From assembly GCF_024919275.1 (NCBI RefSeq), contig NZ_JANWGH010000002.1, forward strand, positions 62,001-126,000: a stretch of DNA of 64,000 nucleotides, given 5' to 3'. The notes below the pieces were generated by a model, which did no database searches, had not been told where the DNA came from, and saw nothing but the letters and a program-made list of their open reading frames with translations. Source of the DNA: Algoriphagus limi (GTDB lineage: Bacteria; Bacteroidota; Bacteroidia; Cytophagales; Cyclobacteriaceae). Made by a program: the position numbers and the translations under genes. Shown here piece after piece: positions 29,198-39,699 of this stretch. Each line of letters opens with the position of its first letter. Within the stretch, counting starts at the first letter, position 1.

Positions 29198-30304
29198 CTA
29201 AGCTAACTTAACTTTTTCGCCCGTTCGAACGGCTTCATAAATGGCATCAATAATCACCATATCCCGTAATCCCTCCTCTCCATCCACAGGAATGAACGGC
29301 TTTTTCCCATCTAAAATAATTTGGGCCATTTCATCCATTTGAGTCGTTTGATGAGTAATATGCTCAGCCTCAATAGGGCCTTGATTCGTCCATGCCTGAA
29401 TGGGGCCATAGCCCGTCGAAGGTTGCATTTCAGCAAATCCTTTTGTTCCGTTTAAGAAAAATTTATCCAAATTATTCAGCGAATAAGTAGAAAGACAAGA
29501 GGCTACCGCCCCTGAAGGAAAGCCCATTTGGAAGGTGATAGTCTCATCCACCCCTTCTTTAAATTTGACGGGATCAGTTTTCACCTCCTGAGCAGTCACC
29601 CAAGTTGGTTCTTCTCCTAACATGTAGCGTGCTCCATTTACTGAATAAATACCAATGTCCATCATTGATCCACCTCCTGATAATTCCTTTTTCAGCCTCC
29701 ACTGATTAGGATCACCAATAATGAATCCACTTAAGCCCTGAAAAAATAGAGTTTTCCCAAATTGCCCAGCTCTTTGCCTTTTTACTACTTCCAAAGTCTT
29801 GGCTTCAAAGTGCATCCTATAACCAATCAGCAAATGAACTCCAGCCTTTTTACAGGCATCAACCATTTCTTTTCCTTCGGCGGCATTAAGAGCCATAGGT
29901 TTCTCACAAATGACGTGCTTCCCAGCTTGGGCTACTCGAATAGAATAAGGCTTGTGCAATGAATTAGGAGTAATTACATAGACCGCATCGATATCCGGAT
30001 TATCCTTGATTTGGTCAAAATTCTCATAGTTGTAGCAATTCTTGGCGGGTATATCATACTTCTCTTTCCAGCTTTCGATTTTTGAAGGCGTACCACTTAT
30101 CACCCCTACCAATTTCGCCCGCTTGCAATCCTGCATGGCTTCAGCAACCCGAGTTCCATAGCTTCCAAGTCCCATTATGGCTACCCGAAGAACTTTATCT
30201 TCTTTTGGAAAAACAGATCCAGAAAAACTTTCAGCGAATGGTAAATTGACCGCAGCCAAGGTAGTGAGGCCTGCTTTCTGAATAAATTGTCTTCGAGTTT
30301 GCAT
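29198..30304 (-). CDS. Gfo/Idh/MocA-family oxidoreductase, Tat-type leader
   Basis: This 368-residue protein starts with a twin-arginine-like signal (TRRQFIQKAGLTT). A Rossmann NAD(P) domain follows (MGLGSYGTRVAEAM, about residues 44-57), then HVICEKPMALN and a C-terminal alpha/beta domain with GGSMMDIGIYSVNGARYML. It is probably periplasmic, like glucose-fructose oxidoreductase. The sugar substrate is unknown. Confidence 0.87.
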   Translation of the reverse strand: MQTRRQFIQKAGLTTLAAVNLPFAESFSGSVFPKEDKVLRVAIMGLGSYGTRVAEAMQDCKRAKLVGVISGTPSKIESWKEKYDIPAKNCYNYENFDQIKDNPDIDAVYVITPNSLHKPYSIRVAQAGKHVICEKPMALNAAEGKEMVDACKKAGVHLLIGYRMHFEAKTLEVVKRQRAGQFGKTLFFQGLSGFIIGDPNQWRLKKELSGGGSMMDIGIYSVNGARYMLGEEPTWVTAQEVKTDPVKFKEGVDETITFQMGFPSGAVASCLSTYSLNNLDKFFLNGTKGFAEMQPSTGYGPIQAWTNQGPIEAEHITHQTTQMDEMAQIILDGKKPFIPVDGEEGLRDMVIIDAIYEAVRTGEKVKLA

Positions 30305-30335
30305 GGGTTGGAGATTATGTTGGTTCTATAAGTTA

Positions 30336-31622
30336 CTAAACTTTTTCTTGCTGTGTGATTTTCCTACGCACGGCCTGAAAGGTGTTTCTTGTGGTCTGTT
30401 CTAACAAAAGGTCATAGCCTTCGAGATAAGGTTCAAAATCCACTCTTTTGTGATTTAATATGGTCAACAACTCCAGCCCTTTATTGAATCTGATTTCAAA
30501 GTCATTTTTTAAATTTTTGAGCAATCGCTCCAGTTTAAAAAGTTCATCATCAATCACTACAGAGACGCTAATTGCAGATAATTGAAGCATATTGACTCGA
30601 AGCTTTAAATTCTTCAATTGATCATAAATCTGATGGATATGGTCTTCCCCAATGAAGGTAAAATCGGTCACTTTAAACGTGATCAATATTTGATTTCTCT
30701 TGAGAATAAATGCCGGGATTTCATGATTTGGTGCCAGTCCATGAATCTTTGTTCCAGAAGCATCCGGATTTAAAAAAGACTTCACAAAGAGTGGTATTCC
30801 TTTATTTGCAAGTGGTTTGATGGTTTTTGGATGAATTACAGATGCTCCAAAGTAGGTCATCTCAGCAGCCTCCTTATAGCCCAATTCATCAAATTTTTGG
30901 GTTCCTGAAAATATCTTTGGATCAGCATTCAAAACTCCAGGCACATCCTTCCAAATAGTCACAGAGCCGGCATCAAGCGAGGAAGCTAAAATAGCGGCGG
31001 TAAAATCTGACCCCTCCCTTCCTAATGTGGTGCTTCGACCTTTATTATCACTTCCAATAAATCCTTGAGTAACAACAGGAAACTGATCTAAAACAGGGTT
31101 AAGAATTCGCTGACTTTGTTTTCGAGTCTTTTCCCAATCCACCTGCGCAAAGCGAAAATCTGAAGAAGTCCGAATCAAATCCCTAGCATCCTGCCAAACC
31201 ACCAACAATCCTTGACTGCATAAATATTCAGCAATTATTCGAGTAGAAATCAATTCTCCAAAGGATACAATCCGATCGTAAGATTCATCATAATTACTAG
31301 GATTGATCTGAGTTTGAAGCTGATTCTCGAGTTGAATAAATAAATTATCAATACGTGGAAATATGGTATGGTCCTTTGGAAAAAGTTCTTCACAAAGTTC
31401 AATATGATAATTTCTAAGAATTGCACATTCTTTAGAATAATCCAAATTATCCATTTTCAAGCGAATCAGACTTTCAAGGGCATTTGTGGTTTTCCCCATA
31501 GCAGAAACCACTAAAACCATCCGATTTCGCAATCGATTACGCAAAATTTCAGCTAAGTTTTTGACAGAATCAGCATCTTTTACAGATGCACCGCCAAATT
31601 TGAAAATGATTGTTTTTGTCAT
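30336..31622 (-). CDS. Monofunctional aspartate kinase
   Basis: This 428-residue enzyme has the aspartokinase N-terminus ([16 protein letters not shown]), the [13 protein letters not shown] and [11 protein letters not shown] motifs, and a C-terminal ACT-type region. It makes aspartyl phosphate for lysine, threonine and methionine. It is separate from the bifunctional ThrA in this window, so the two are likely differently regulated. It is divergent from fbp across 57 nt. Confidence 0.9.
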   Translation of the reverse strand: MTKTIIFKFGGASVKDADSVKNLAEILRNRLRNRMVLVVSAMGKTTNALESLIRLKMDNLDYSKECAILRNYHIELCEELFPKDHTIFPRIDNLFIQLENQLQTQINPSNYDESYDRIVSFGELISTRIIAEYLCSQGLLVVWQDARDLIRTSSDFRFAQVDWEKTRKQSQRILNPVLDQFPVVTQGFIGSDNKGRSTTLGREGSDFTAAILASSLDAGSVTIWKDVPGVLNADPKIFSGTQKFDELGYKEAAEMTYFGASVIHPKTIKPLANKGIPLFVKSFLNPDASGTKIHGLAPNHEIPAFILKRNQILITFKVTDFTFIGEDHIHQIYDQLKNLKLRVNMLQLSAISVSVVIDDELFKLERLLKNLKNDFEIRFNKGLELLTILNHKRVDFEPYLEGYDLLLEQTTRNTFQAVRRKITQQEKV

Positions 31623-31679
31623 TCGATTTTCTTCCTAATTTCGAGAAGATATAAACCCAAATATTGTACTTTTCTAATA

Positions 31680-32717
31680 ATGAAAATTAATCCTTACCAA
31701 CCTGACCAAACAGGCATGGCCTATTCGGTTGGGACCACCTTAGATCGCTTTATCAAACTCAAACAAAGCGATTTTCCCTTTGCTTCAGGCGAACTATCCC
31801 AATTACTCCGAGACATTGCACTTGCCGCAAAGATCGTCAATCGCGAAACCAATCGAGCTGGCCTAGCAAATATCGGAGGAGCCTTTGGCCAAACCAATGT
31901 GCAAGGGGAAGAACAGCAAAAACTGGACGTCATCGCGAACATCCGATTTATGCGAGCATTAAGTAAAGGTGGCGAAGTCTGTGCCATAGTTTCTGAAGAA
32001 GAGGATGCGGTGGTGGATTTGCAGAATAATTCTGGAAAATATGTAGTAGCCATCGATCCCTTGGATGGAAGTTCCAACATTGATGTGAATATCAGTATAG
32101 GGACGATTTTTTCTATCTATAGACGAAAAACCCCGATTGGCAGCCCAATTCAACAAGAAGACATCATGCAGCCAGGCTCGGAACAGGTGGCGGCAGGATA
32201 TGTGCTCTATGGCTCTTCCACGATGCTTGTTTACACCACTGGTTTCGGAGTCAACGGATTTACCTACGAGACTAGCTTAGGAGAATTTTTCCTTTCCCAT
32301 CCACAAATTCAAGCTCCAAAATCTGGGAGCATTTATTCGATTAACGAAGGATTGGAAAAGGATTGGCAAGATGGAATAAAAAGCTATGTAGACCAATGTA
32401 AGGAAAATCGATTCGCCGCCCGATATATTGGTTCCTTGGTAGCTGATTTTCATCGAAACCTTCTCAAAGGAGGAATCTATTTATATCCTGCTACCAAGAA
32501 AAATCCTAGTGGGAAACTGCGCCTTTTATATGAAGCAAATGCCCTTGCTTTTATTGCCGAACAGGCTGGTGCCAAAGCAAGTGATGGACAAGAAAGGATT
32601 CTTGACATTGTCCCGGAGTCTCTACATCAGCGCACACCGCTTTTGATTGGATCTACTGAATTAGTTGAGGATGCCATGAATTATATCCAATTAGCCAAAG
32701 AGCAAGAAACTGTTTGA
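31680..32717 (+). CDS. fbp: Class I fructose-1,6-bisphosphatase
   Basis: This 345-residue gluconeogenic enzyme has the metal-site motif [24 protein letters not shown], a VSEEED segment upstream, and the substrate-site [20 protein letters not shown] near residue 280. Length is normal. The gene stands alone, divergent from the aspartokinase gene. Confidence 0.95.
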   Translation: MKINPYQPDQTGMAYSVGTTLDRFIKLKQSDFPFASGELSQLLRDIALAAKIVNRETNRAGLANIGGAFGQTNVQGEEQQKLDVIANIRFMRALSKGGEVCAIVSEEEDAVVDLQNNSGKYVVAIDPLDGSSNIDVNISIGTIFSIYRRKTPIGSPIQQEDIMQPGSEQVAAGYVLYGSSTMLVYTTGFGVNGFTYETSLGEFFLSHPQIQAPKSGSIYSINEGLEKDWQDGIKSYVDQCKENRFAARYIGSLVADFHRNLLKGGIYLYPATKKNPSGKLRLLYEANALAFIAEQAGAKASDGQERILDIVPESLHQRTPLLIGSTELVEDAMNYIQLAKEQETV

Positions 32718-32782
32718 ATGAATTCTCAATTCCGATTGCCATAGATATAGTAAATTGCGATTCATTTAGAAAAAACTAAACC

Positions 32783-33943
32783 ATGAAAAAATCGCTAAAT
32801 CTATTTCTTTTGGCTGTTACAGCTTTGCTTCTTTTTTCCTGTTCCCAAAAGGAGGAAATTGAAGCCCCCAAGCCGATTGATCCGACTTTTGCTACGCAAA
32901 CTGAGAAACATTTGATCAAGATTGACACCCTTTTCACCGAATTGGAAAGTCCATGGGGAATGACTTGGCTTTCTGATGGAAAAATGTTGGTTACAGAGAG
33001 AAAAGGGGAAATTCTGATTTTCGAAAATGATCAATTTACCGGACAAAAGGTTCAGGGTCTTCCTGAAGTTCACGAAGTAAACCAAGCAGGTCTTCTTGAT
33101 GTCGCAGCCCATCCAAATTATGAAGAAAATGGCTGGATTTACATCGCATACGCAAAACCTTTCCCTGATAACAAAGGAGCTTTAACCATTATGCGATTTA
33201 AGCTGGATGAAAATAATCAAGCAGTGAACCGGGAAGAATTAATAGTAGCACTACCAGAATGGGAAGGCGGACGACACTTTGGAAGCCGAATCGTTTTTGA
33301 CAATGATGGCTATCTCTATTTTTCAAATGGAGACAAAGGAAACAAGCCTGAAAATGCACAAGACCTGACCAGTCCTCATGGGAAAATCCATCGAATTCAT
33401 GATGATGGTCGGATTCCTAGTGACAACCCTTTTGTGAATGACCCCAATGCCTTTGCTTCCATTTGGTCATACGGAAATCGAAATCCTCAAGGATTGTATT
33501 ACGACAAAGTCAATAATAGACTTTGGGAAACAGAACATGGTCCTATGGGTGGTGATGAATTGAACTTGATTGAAAAAGGCAAGAATTACGGTTGGCCGGT
33601 AATCACTTATGGAATCAACTATAATGGAACGCCAATTACAGACATCACCGAAAAAGAAGGAATGGAGCAACCTGTCACCTACTATGTTCCCTCAATTGCA
33701 ACTTGTGGCATGACCATAGTCACCTCGGATCGATATCCCGCCTGGAAAGGAGATATTTTAATTGGGGCTTTGGCTAAAATGCATATCAACCGAGTGGATA
33801 TGGAAGGAACTGAAGCTCTTTCTCAGGAAATCATGTTCCAAGATTTAGGACGGGTTAGACAGGTTTCCGAAAGCCCTGATGGCTACTTATATGCAATAAC
33901 GGAAGGAACTGGTCTTCTTGTGAAATTACTTCCAGTACAATAA
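32783..33943 (+). CDS. PQQ-dependent sugar dehydrogenase family lipoprotein
   Basis: This 386-residue protein has a lipoprotein signal peptide with C20 (LLLFSC) and a six-bladed beta-propeller of the soluble aldose sugar dehydrogenase (Yli) type: LESPWGMTWLSDGKMLVTER, GLLDVAAHPNY, YSYGNRNPQGL-like and WETEHGPMGGDELNLI segments. It probably oxidises aldoses in the periplasm with PQQ; PQQ synthesis genes are not in the window. Confidence 0.9.
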   Translation: MKKSLNLFLLAVTALLLFSCSQKEEIEAPKPIDPTFATQTEKHLIKIDTLFTELESPWGMTWLSDGKMLVTERKGEILIFENDQFTGQKVQGLPEVHEVNQAGLLDVAAHPNYEENGWIYIAYAKPFPDNKGALTIMRFKLDENNQAVNREELIVALPEWEGGRHFGSRIVFDNDGYLYFSNGDKGNKPENAQDLTSPHGKIHRIHDDGRIPSDNPFVNDPNAFASIWSYGNRNPQGLYYDKVNNRLWETEHGPMGGDELNLIEKGKNYGWPVITYGINYNGTPITDITEKEGMEQPVTYYVPSIATCGMTIVTSDRYPAWKGDILIGALAKMHINRVDMEGTEALSQEIMFQDLGRVRQVSESPDGYLYAITEGTGLLVKLLPVQ

Positions 33944-33950
33944 AAATTAG

Positions 33951-33983
33951 GAAAGCTCTTCGTTTTGAAGAGCTTTCTTTTTT
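33951..33983 (+). terminator. Terminator after the sugar dehydrogenase gene
   Basis: An 11-bp stem GAAAGCTCTTC / GAAGAGCTTTC with a 5-nt loop is followed by a T-run on the plus strand. The convergent gpsA ends in it. Confidence 0.88.
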
Positions 33984-35046
33984 ATACAAAGTCTACATCC
34001 ACATTGAATGGATATTTCATAAGGAATTGGAGCGCCTCTTCTATTTCAAGTTCTTCAAATAAAACCCGATATAAGTTCTCCGTGATCGGAGCACGAAGGT
34101 CTGCTGATTCCAAAAATCCTTTGATAATTTTTATAGTATTTATCCCCTCGGCAACTTCCTCCATATCCGCTAAAATCTCACTTAATTTTTCTCCTTTGGC
34201 TAGTCGGTAACCGACAGTAAAGTTTCGGGAATTGACGGAGTTACAAGTAGTGACAAGATCCCCTACCCCCGCTAAGCCAAAGATCGACTTAACACTTCCT
34301 CCCAAGGCTTTGCTCAAATGCACCATCTCAACCATTCCTCTGGAAATTAGCAATCCCTTGGCATTCTCACCCAAGCCTAAGCCTGCCAAAGCTCCAGCGG
34401 CGATGGCAATGATATTCTTTAAAACCCCACTGAGTTCGACACCGATGATGTCTGAATTTCCATAAACCTGAAATTTCTCAGATCGAAGTAAGCGCTGTCC
34501 TTCCAAAATTACTTCATTGAATTTTGATGCGATTACGGTAGCAGCAGGTTGAGAAAGACCCAATTCTTTAGAAATATTTGGGCCTGCCAGACAGCCAACT
34601 CGAACAGCAACCGTCTCTTTTTGGAGCACTTCACTCATTGTTAGAATTCGTCTACGATTTATACTCTTCAACGAATCCAAATCCTTTCCTTCGGGCAAAT
34701 CCAAACAAAGGCCTTTGGTACCATGGATCACAAGGTGATAAGGTTGTAGGAAAGGGGAAAACCTTCTAGCTACTTCCTGAAAACCAGAACTGGGAACCAT
34801 AAAAAAGATCGTATGGCAGGAATTACAGAGTTTTTCTGGATCATGGGTAGCTCGGATGGATGGGTTAAATTCCCGATTCTGTGCGCGATGAAATTGGTTA
34901 ATTTCCTGAACTACCTCCTCCTTCCGGGCATAAACCAATACTTGGTTTTTTTCAGCCAACATATTTGCTATGACCGTACCAAAGCTTCCTACGCCAACTA
35001 CTCCTACTACAGCGTCTTTAGAAAAGTTTTTCAAGCCCATAGCCAT
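33982..35046 (-). CDS. gpsA: Glycerol-3-phosphate dehydrogenase [NAD(P)+]
   Basis: This 354-residue enzyme makes glycerol 3-phosphate from DHAP. The Rossmann GVGSFGTVIANML is at about residues 18-30, with the catalytic-lysine region ELSGVLKNIIAIAAG near 205 and RNFTVGYRLAKG downstream. Its start overlaps the acyltransferase gene by 29 nt. The product is the acceptor of that acyltransferase, so the pair starts phospholipid synthesis. Confidence 0.94.
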   Translation of the reverse strand: MAMGLKNFSKDAVVGVVGVGSFGTVIANMLAEKNQVLVYARKEEVVQEINQFHRAQNREFNPSIRATHDPEKLCNSCHTIFFMVPSSGFQEVARRFSPFLQPYHLVIHGTKGLCLDLPEGKDLDSLKSINRRRILTMSEVLQKETVAVRVGCLAGPNISKELGLSQPAATVIASKFNEVILEGQRLLRSEKFQVYGNSDIIGVELSGVLKNIIAIAAGALAGLGLGENAKGLLISRGMVEMVHLSKALGGSVKSIFGLAGVGDLVTTCNSVNSRNFTVGYRLAKGEKLSEILADMEEVAEGINTIKIIKGFLESADLRAPITENLYRVLFEELEIEEALQFLMKYPFNVDVDFV

Positions 35047-36715
35047 GTAATCTATTGTGATAAAAGTAGAGCAAACTGATGTCCTCGGTAACGATTTGAC
35101 CCTGTTTATTTTGAATCAAAGGCCTCTTTGCATGATACATACCCACATTATCCAACCCGTGAGCGATGATCTCGTCCATTCCCTGTTTCATATGGGGAGC
35201 AATTTTAATTTTCCCCTCTTCCCGCAAACGCATAATTTGATCATACACTCGTTGACAGGCATCTTTAAATTCCTGGTAGTCGATGAAAATATCTTCTTCG
35301 GGCAAGCGAATCAAATCGAATAAATCCAATTTGGAGTTTCTTGCTTGAATCATCTCAAAAGCCGTAAATGCCACTAAATGAGAGCTAAACACGCGATTGA
35401 TTCGATGGAATTCCTCCACGATCCGCTTCCCAAGCATTTGTGTATATTCTTCCTCCCGCTGATGATCCACATTCACTTCACCGTTTGACATGAAGTAATG
35501 CTTCGGATTGATGACACGGCCATGTTGATCGAGGCTATCCCCATTTTCATCTACATAATTGCCAAGCACATCCATCGCCTTCCCAACGGAAACAGAAATA
35601 TCTGACCCCTTGGTAAAAAACTTTATCAAAAACTTTGAGATTTTGTAAGAGGTCGAAAATTCATCATTTTCCTTGTAATAGCGCTCCTGTCCTGTGATAC
35701 TCAAATAGTCTCGGATAAGACTAGGAGCCTCCAGCACGAAATGATAATTGATTGTGACAGGGACTATAAAAACCTTCCCATTGATTTCATCTAAGCCATG
35801 CTGGTAATTACTTCGCTGAGCTTCAATGGCTGTACTCAGGAGCCCTAACTTCAATTTGCTCTCGATCATTCCACTTCTACTTCGGGTACCTCCCGGAAAA
35901 AATAGGGAATGACAGCCAAAGCGGATCGCTTCTTTGGAGTAGGTTTTGAGAGTTTCCAGATAAACCAAGTTTTTCTTCCGGCGATCCACCTTGTAGGCCC
36001 CTAAAGCATCCATGAAGTAAGCGAAGATCGAGATATTAAAGAGGTTCAAACCTGCCCCATAGATGAAAGGAGGCAGACCCAAGACTGAAATAATCCAGCC
36101 AATCAAAATACTATCTAAATTTGAGAAGTGTGTCGGAACCATGACAATCGTGCCTTTGGTCGCTAAATCACGGAGCTGATCTGTTTCTCCAGTAATCTGT
36201 ATCTTATCCTGAAGAGAATATTGGTTGGAGAAAATAGATTTGAAGCCTTTAACCCTAGCTGCATTCAGCAGCCTAGCAAATCCAAAGGTTACAACACTTC
36301 GGATAAATTTATAATGCTGATGCTTGAAATTACTGGCAATTTCCTCCGAATAGCGGGAAGTGATAGATTCAAGAATTTGCTGGTACTCTTGAATTCGTTG
36401 TGCATCATTCAGCTTGTTTTCGCTATTGACATGCAAAAGGGAAGCCTTTACTTTTCCCCAAAACTCTGCTTCATCATCCGGGTCAACTACCCAAGGGTTC
36501 TGCTTAATTCTAAGCTTTTCCCGATACAAGGTCGTTTCCAGCTCCTCTTTTAAAATCTCCGCAGAATTACCTGTTTGATTTAAAATTCTACGCTGTGCCT
36601 TCTCCGATACTTTTTTTACAAAATCCTTCCTTTCCCTGGCCAATTTGACCACAGGCCACTCATCCTTACTGGGAAGGATAGGTTCATACCGGTGCTTAAT
36701 ATATTTTTCCTCCAA
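35018..36715 (-). CDS. plsB: Glycerol-3-phosphate acyltransferase, PlsB-like
   Basis: This 565-residue protein has the HX4D acyltransferase motif THFSNLD (H196, D201) and FFPGGTRSRSG at about 272-282, as in PlsB. It is shorter than E. coli PlsB (about 807) and lacks its long C-terminus. The start is TTG at 36715, because an in-frame TAA lies 18 nt upstream and no ATG occurs near the N-terminus. It overlaps gpsA by 29 nt. Confidence 0.85.
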   Translation of the reverse strand: MEEKYIKHRYEPILPSKDEWPVVKLARERKDFVKKVSEKAQRRILNQTGNSAEILKEELETTLYREKLRIKQNPWVVDPDDEAEFWGKVKASLLHVNSENKLNDAQRIQEYQQILESITSRYSEEIASNFKHQHYKFIRSVVTFGFARLLNAARVKGFKSIFSNQYSLQDKIQITGETDQLRDLATKGTIVMVPTHFSNLDSILIGWIISVLGLPPFIYGAGLNLFNISIFAYFMDALGAYKVDRRKKNLVYLETLKTYSKEAIRFGCHSLFFPGGTRSRSGMIESKLKLGLLSTAIEAQRSNYQHGLDEINGKVFIVPVTINYHFVLEAPSLIRDYLSITGQERYYKENDEFSTSYKISKFLIKFFTKGSDISVSVGKAMDVLGNYVDENGDSLDQHGRVINPKHYFMSNGEVNVDHQREEEYTQMLGKRIVEEFHRINRVFSSHLVAFTAFEMIQARNSKLDLFDLIRLPEEDIFIDYQEFKDACQRVYDQIMRLREEGKIKIAPHMKQGMDEIIAHGLDNVGMYHAKRPLIQNKQGQIVTEDISLLYFYHNRLHGYGLEKLF

Positions 36716-36791
36716 GTGGACTATTGCATTTTAAAATGAGAAGGCAAAGATAAAGAATTACAATTTCCGAGAACTTGATTAGGCCGCTTGT

Positions 36792-37271
36792 CTATCGCTT
36801 TGACCGAACAAACAAGGCTACCACTAGGGTGGTGATTAGTCCCATCATCACAGCTCCAATCACAGAAATTAGCATGTAATTTTTCAAACTGAAATAGGCC
36901 TCCGCCTCTGTTTGCTCCATTATCCCATTGGAAACGGAATATTCGATCACATTGGTAAAATAGTCAGGAGTGATGATAGTGCTGATGATATACTGATTCA
37001 AAGGGCTCAAAATCGCTACAATCAAGGTAATGATTAAACCAGTCATAAATCCTTGTTTATAAGTCATCTGCCCTCCATAAAAATTTTTCTTTTTATCCAG
37101 TAAAGCTAAAACATAGACCATAATTGCAGGTATTGCATATAGATTGGTGTAGGAAGCATGGTCAGCAATACCTTCATCATGCCAGCCCATAGATTTTTCA
37201 AACATCATCCAGAGAAGGGTCATCACCAAAAAAACGATGGCCCATTTGATTTCAATTCCGAGATTTTTCAT
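36792..37271 (-). CDS. DUF4199 membrane protein
   Basis: This 159-residue protein has four predicted membrane helices and the layout of DUF4199, a family largely confined to Bacteroidota. Seen directly are an N-terminal IKWAIVFLVMTLLWM helix, a TYKQGFMTGLIITLIVAILSPLNQYI segment and a C-terminal helix ending in VRSKR. No function is known. It stands alone between plsB and the polyprenyl synthase gene. Confidence 0.82.
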   Translation of the reverse strand: MKNLGIEIKWAIVFLVMTLLWMMFEKSMGWHDEGIADHASYTNLYAIPAIMVYVLALLDKKKNFYGGQMTYKQGFMTGLIITLIVAILSPLNQYIISTIITPDYFTNVIEYSVSNGIMEQTEAEAYFSLKNYMLISVIGAVMMGLITTLVVALFVRSKR

Positions 37272-37417
37272 AGTGCAGGGGGGCTTGGGTTTTGAATTAA
37301 TTGATCAAAATACACAAAATCCCGAAACGAAACCTTCTATTTCAAGTTTGTGAGTTATGAAGTAAGAATCGCTTGTCCTAGAGTGAAAGCCTGTTATTTT
37401 TACGCCAGCAATTTCTG

Positions 37418-38392
37418 ATGAAACCTGACCTCAAAAAAATACAAGTCCCTATCGCTTCCGAAATGCTCGTTTTCGAGCAGAAGTTTCGGGATTTCATGAA
37501 GAGTAAAGTCAAGCTCCTCGATCACATCACCAATTACATTGTTAAGCGAAAAGGGAAGCAAATGCGCCCCATGTTCGTCTTTCTGACAGCAGGTATTTGT
37601 GGAAAAATAAATGATTCCACCCATCGAGGTGCCGCCTTGATCGAATTGCTCCATACGGCAACCTTGGTGCATGACGATGTGGTCGACGATGCCAATTATC
37701 GCAGAGGCTTTTTTTCGGTAAATGCCCTTTGGAAAAACAAAATCGCGGTTTTAGTCGGAGATTACCTTCTTTCCCGTGGTTTGTTATTATCGGTCGACAA
37801 TGGAGATTTCCACCTTTTGCAAATAGTCTCCAATGCCGTCAAGGAAATGTCTGAAGGAGAGCTTTTGCAAAGTTACAAAGCCCGAAAATTGGATGTGGAC
37901 GAGTCAGTTTACTATGAAATTATAAGACAAAAAACCGCCAGCTTGATTGCATCCTGCTGTGCAGTGGGAGCTGCTAGCGTCAATGGAGATTTGGAGACAG
38001 TCAGCAAAATGCGGGATTTCGGTGAAAAAGTGGGGATGGCTTTCCAGATCAAAGATGATTTGTTTGACTATGGAGAAGATGAAATCGGAAAGCCAGTAGG
38101 TATTGACATCAAAGAGAAAAAGATGACCTTACCGCTTATCTATGCGCTTCGGAATGCCGATTGGTTGGAAAAAAGAAGAATCATCAGTTTGATCAAAAAT
38201 AAATCTGAGGACAAAAAAGCCGTAGCAGAGGTCATAGACTTCGTGAAAAGTAGTGGTGGGTTAGAATACGCAAAAGAAAAAATGAACAGCTTTTATCAGG
38301 AAGCCTTAAGTCTTTTGGATGAATTCCCCGAATCGGACTACAAAACCTCATTACGAGATTTGGTGAGTTATTCAATTGAGCGAAAGAAGTAA
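37418..38392 (+). CDS. Polyprenyl diphosphate synthase
   Basis: This 324-residue trans-isoprenyl synthase has the two Asp motifs DDVVD (86-90) and DDLFD (213-217). The first-motif surroundings LLHTATLVHDDVVDDA are those of long-chain (octaprenyl or similar) synthases that make the quinone side chain. Exact chain length cannot be read. It would use the IPP and DMAPP from ispH. Confidence 0.9.
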   Translation: MKPDLKKIQVPIASEMLVFEQKFRDFMKSKVKLLDHITNYIVKRKGKQMRPMFVFLTAGICGKINDSTHRGAALIELLHTATLVHDDVVDDANYRRGFFSVNALWKNKIAVLVGDYLLSRGLLLSVDNGDFHLLQIVSNAVKEMSEGELLQSYKARKLDVDESVYYEIIRQKTASLIASCCAVGAASVNGDLETVSKMRDFGEKVGMAFQIKDDLFDYGEDEIGKPVGIDIKEKKMTLPLIYALRNADWLEKRRIISLIKNKSEDKKAVAEVIDFVKSSGGLEYAKEKMNSFYQEALSLLDEFPESDYKTSLRDLVSYSIERKK

Positions 38393-38399
38393 GCTGATA

Positions 38400-39695
38400 C
38401 TAAAGTTTCTCCAAAAAAGCCTTAAACTCCCCAAATTCCTTCCCCAGTGGGATCACCTTTTTATCTCCCTCTAAAAAGGCAGCCAATCGATCCGGTAAAA
38501 CCAGTGTTTCACCTAAGGCTTCTTCCACTACATCTTTGAATTTACCAGGATGGGCCGTTTCCAAAAAGACTCCCACATATCCTGGATTTTTTGCCATAAA
38601 ATCCTTCAGGCCCAAATATCCCACAGCTCCGTGAGGATCTAAGATATAACCCTGCTCTTTGACTTTTTGAATAGCCCTCACTGTCTCCTCATCGGTGTAG
38701 AAATATCCCTTTACTTTTTCTCGAAATAATGACTCATCCTCACCAAACAATGCCTTCAAGCGAGGAAAATTACTCGGGTTCCCCACGTCCATGGAATTGG
38801 ATAAGGTTTGAATGGAAGGTTGTGCTAAAAACTCAGCACCTTTAAGGTATTCCGGAACAACCTTATTCAAGTTTGTAGCAGCTACAAAATGATCAATCGG
38901 CAGGCCCATTCGCGCTGCTAAAATGCCAGCTCCAATATTTCCAAAATTGCCGCTTGGAACAGAAAAAACGACCTTTTTCCCATTTTTAGGCAATCTTGAA
39001 TAAGCGTAGAAATAGTATAGACACTGAGGAATCCATCGAGCAATATTGATGGAATTAGCAGAAGTTAAAAGCAACTTTTGATTCAATTCTTCATCCAAAA
39101 AAGCCTGTTTGACCAAGGTTTGACAATCATCAAATACTCCCTCAACTTCCAAAGCAGTAATATTCTGTCCCAAAGTAGTAAACTGCTTTTCCTGTAGTGG
39201 ACTTACCTTCCCTCTTGGAAAAAGAATAATAACTTCTACCCCTTTTACTCCAAGAAATCCATTGGCAACTGCACTACCCGTATCCCCTGAAGTAGCAACA
39301 AGGACATAGATCTTTTGATCCTTGTCCTGCACCAACATGCTCATCAATTTGGAGCAAAAGCGTGCTCCAAAATCCTTAAATGCTAAGGTTGGGCCATGAA
39401 AAAGTTCCAAACTGTAAACATCTTCCTCCACTTTGACAATTGGCGCATCAAAAGCAAGGGTATGATCTACCAATTCTTGAATCTGACTTTCGTTGAGATC
39501 TTCCGAGAATAAAGCGCTAATTACTTCGTAGCCTATTTCCCGAAAACTCATTTCCGACATTCGGTTAATTAGCTCAGGGGACAAAGCGGGAATTCGCTCC
39601 GGCATATATAAGCCGTTATCAGGAGCAAGTCCCTTAATTACTGCCTCAGAAAGAGAAACTTTGTGTGAAGGGTTATTTGTGCTGTAGTACTTCAT
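38400..39695 (-). CDS. thrC: Threonine synthase
   Basis: This 431-residue PLP enzyme converts phosphohomoserine to threonine. The PLP lysine is K107 in LAFKDFGARF, with SGDTGSAVANG and SVPSGNFGNIGAG downstream. It is the last gene of thrABC, 4 nt from thrB. No terminator hairpin is visible after it. Confidence 0.95.
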   Translation of the reverse strand: MKYYSTNNPSHKVSLSEAVIKGLAPDNGLYMPERIPALSPELINRMSEMSFREIGYEVISALFSEDLNESQIQELVDHTLAFDAPIVKVEEDVYSLELFHGPTLAFKDFGARFCSKLMSMLVQDKDQKIYVLVATSGDTGSAVANGFLGVKGVEVIILFPRGKVSPLQEKQFTTLGQNITALEVEGVFDDCQTLVKQAFLDEELNQKLLLTSANSINIARWIPQCLYYFYAYSRLPKNGKKVVFSVPSGNFGNIGAGILAARMGLPIDHFVAATNLNKVVPEYLKGAEFLAQPSIQTLSNSMDVGNPSNFPRLKALFGEDESLFREKVKGYFYTDEETVRAIQKVKEQGYILDPHGAVGYLGLKDFMAKNPGYVGVFLETAHPGKFKDVVEEALGETLVLPDRLAAFLEGDKKVIPLGKEFGEFKAFLEKL

Positions 39696-39699
39696 AAAA

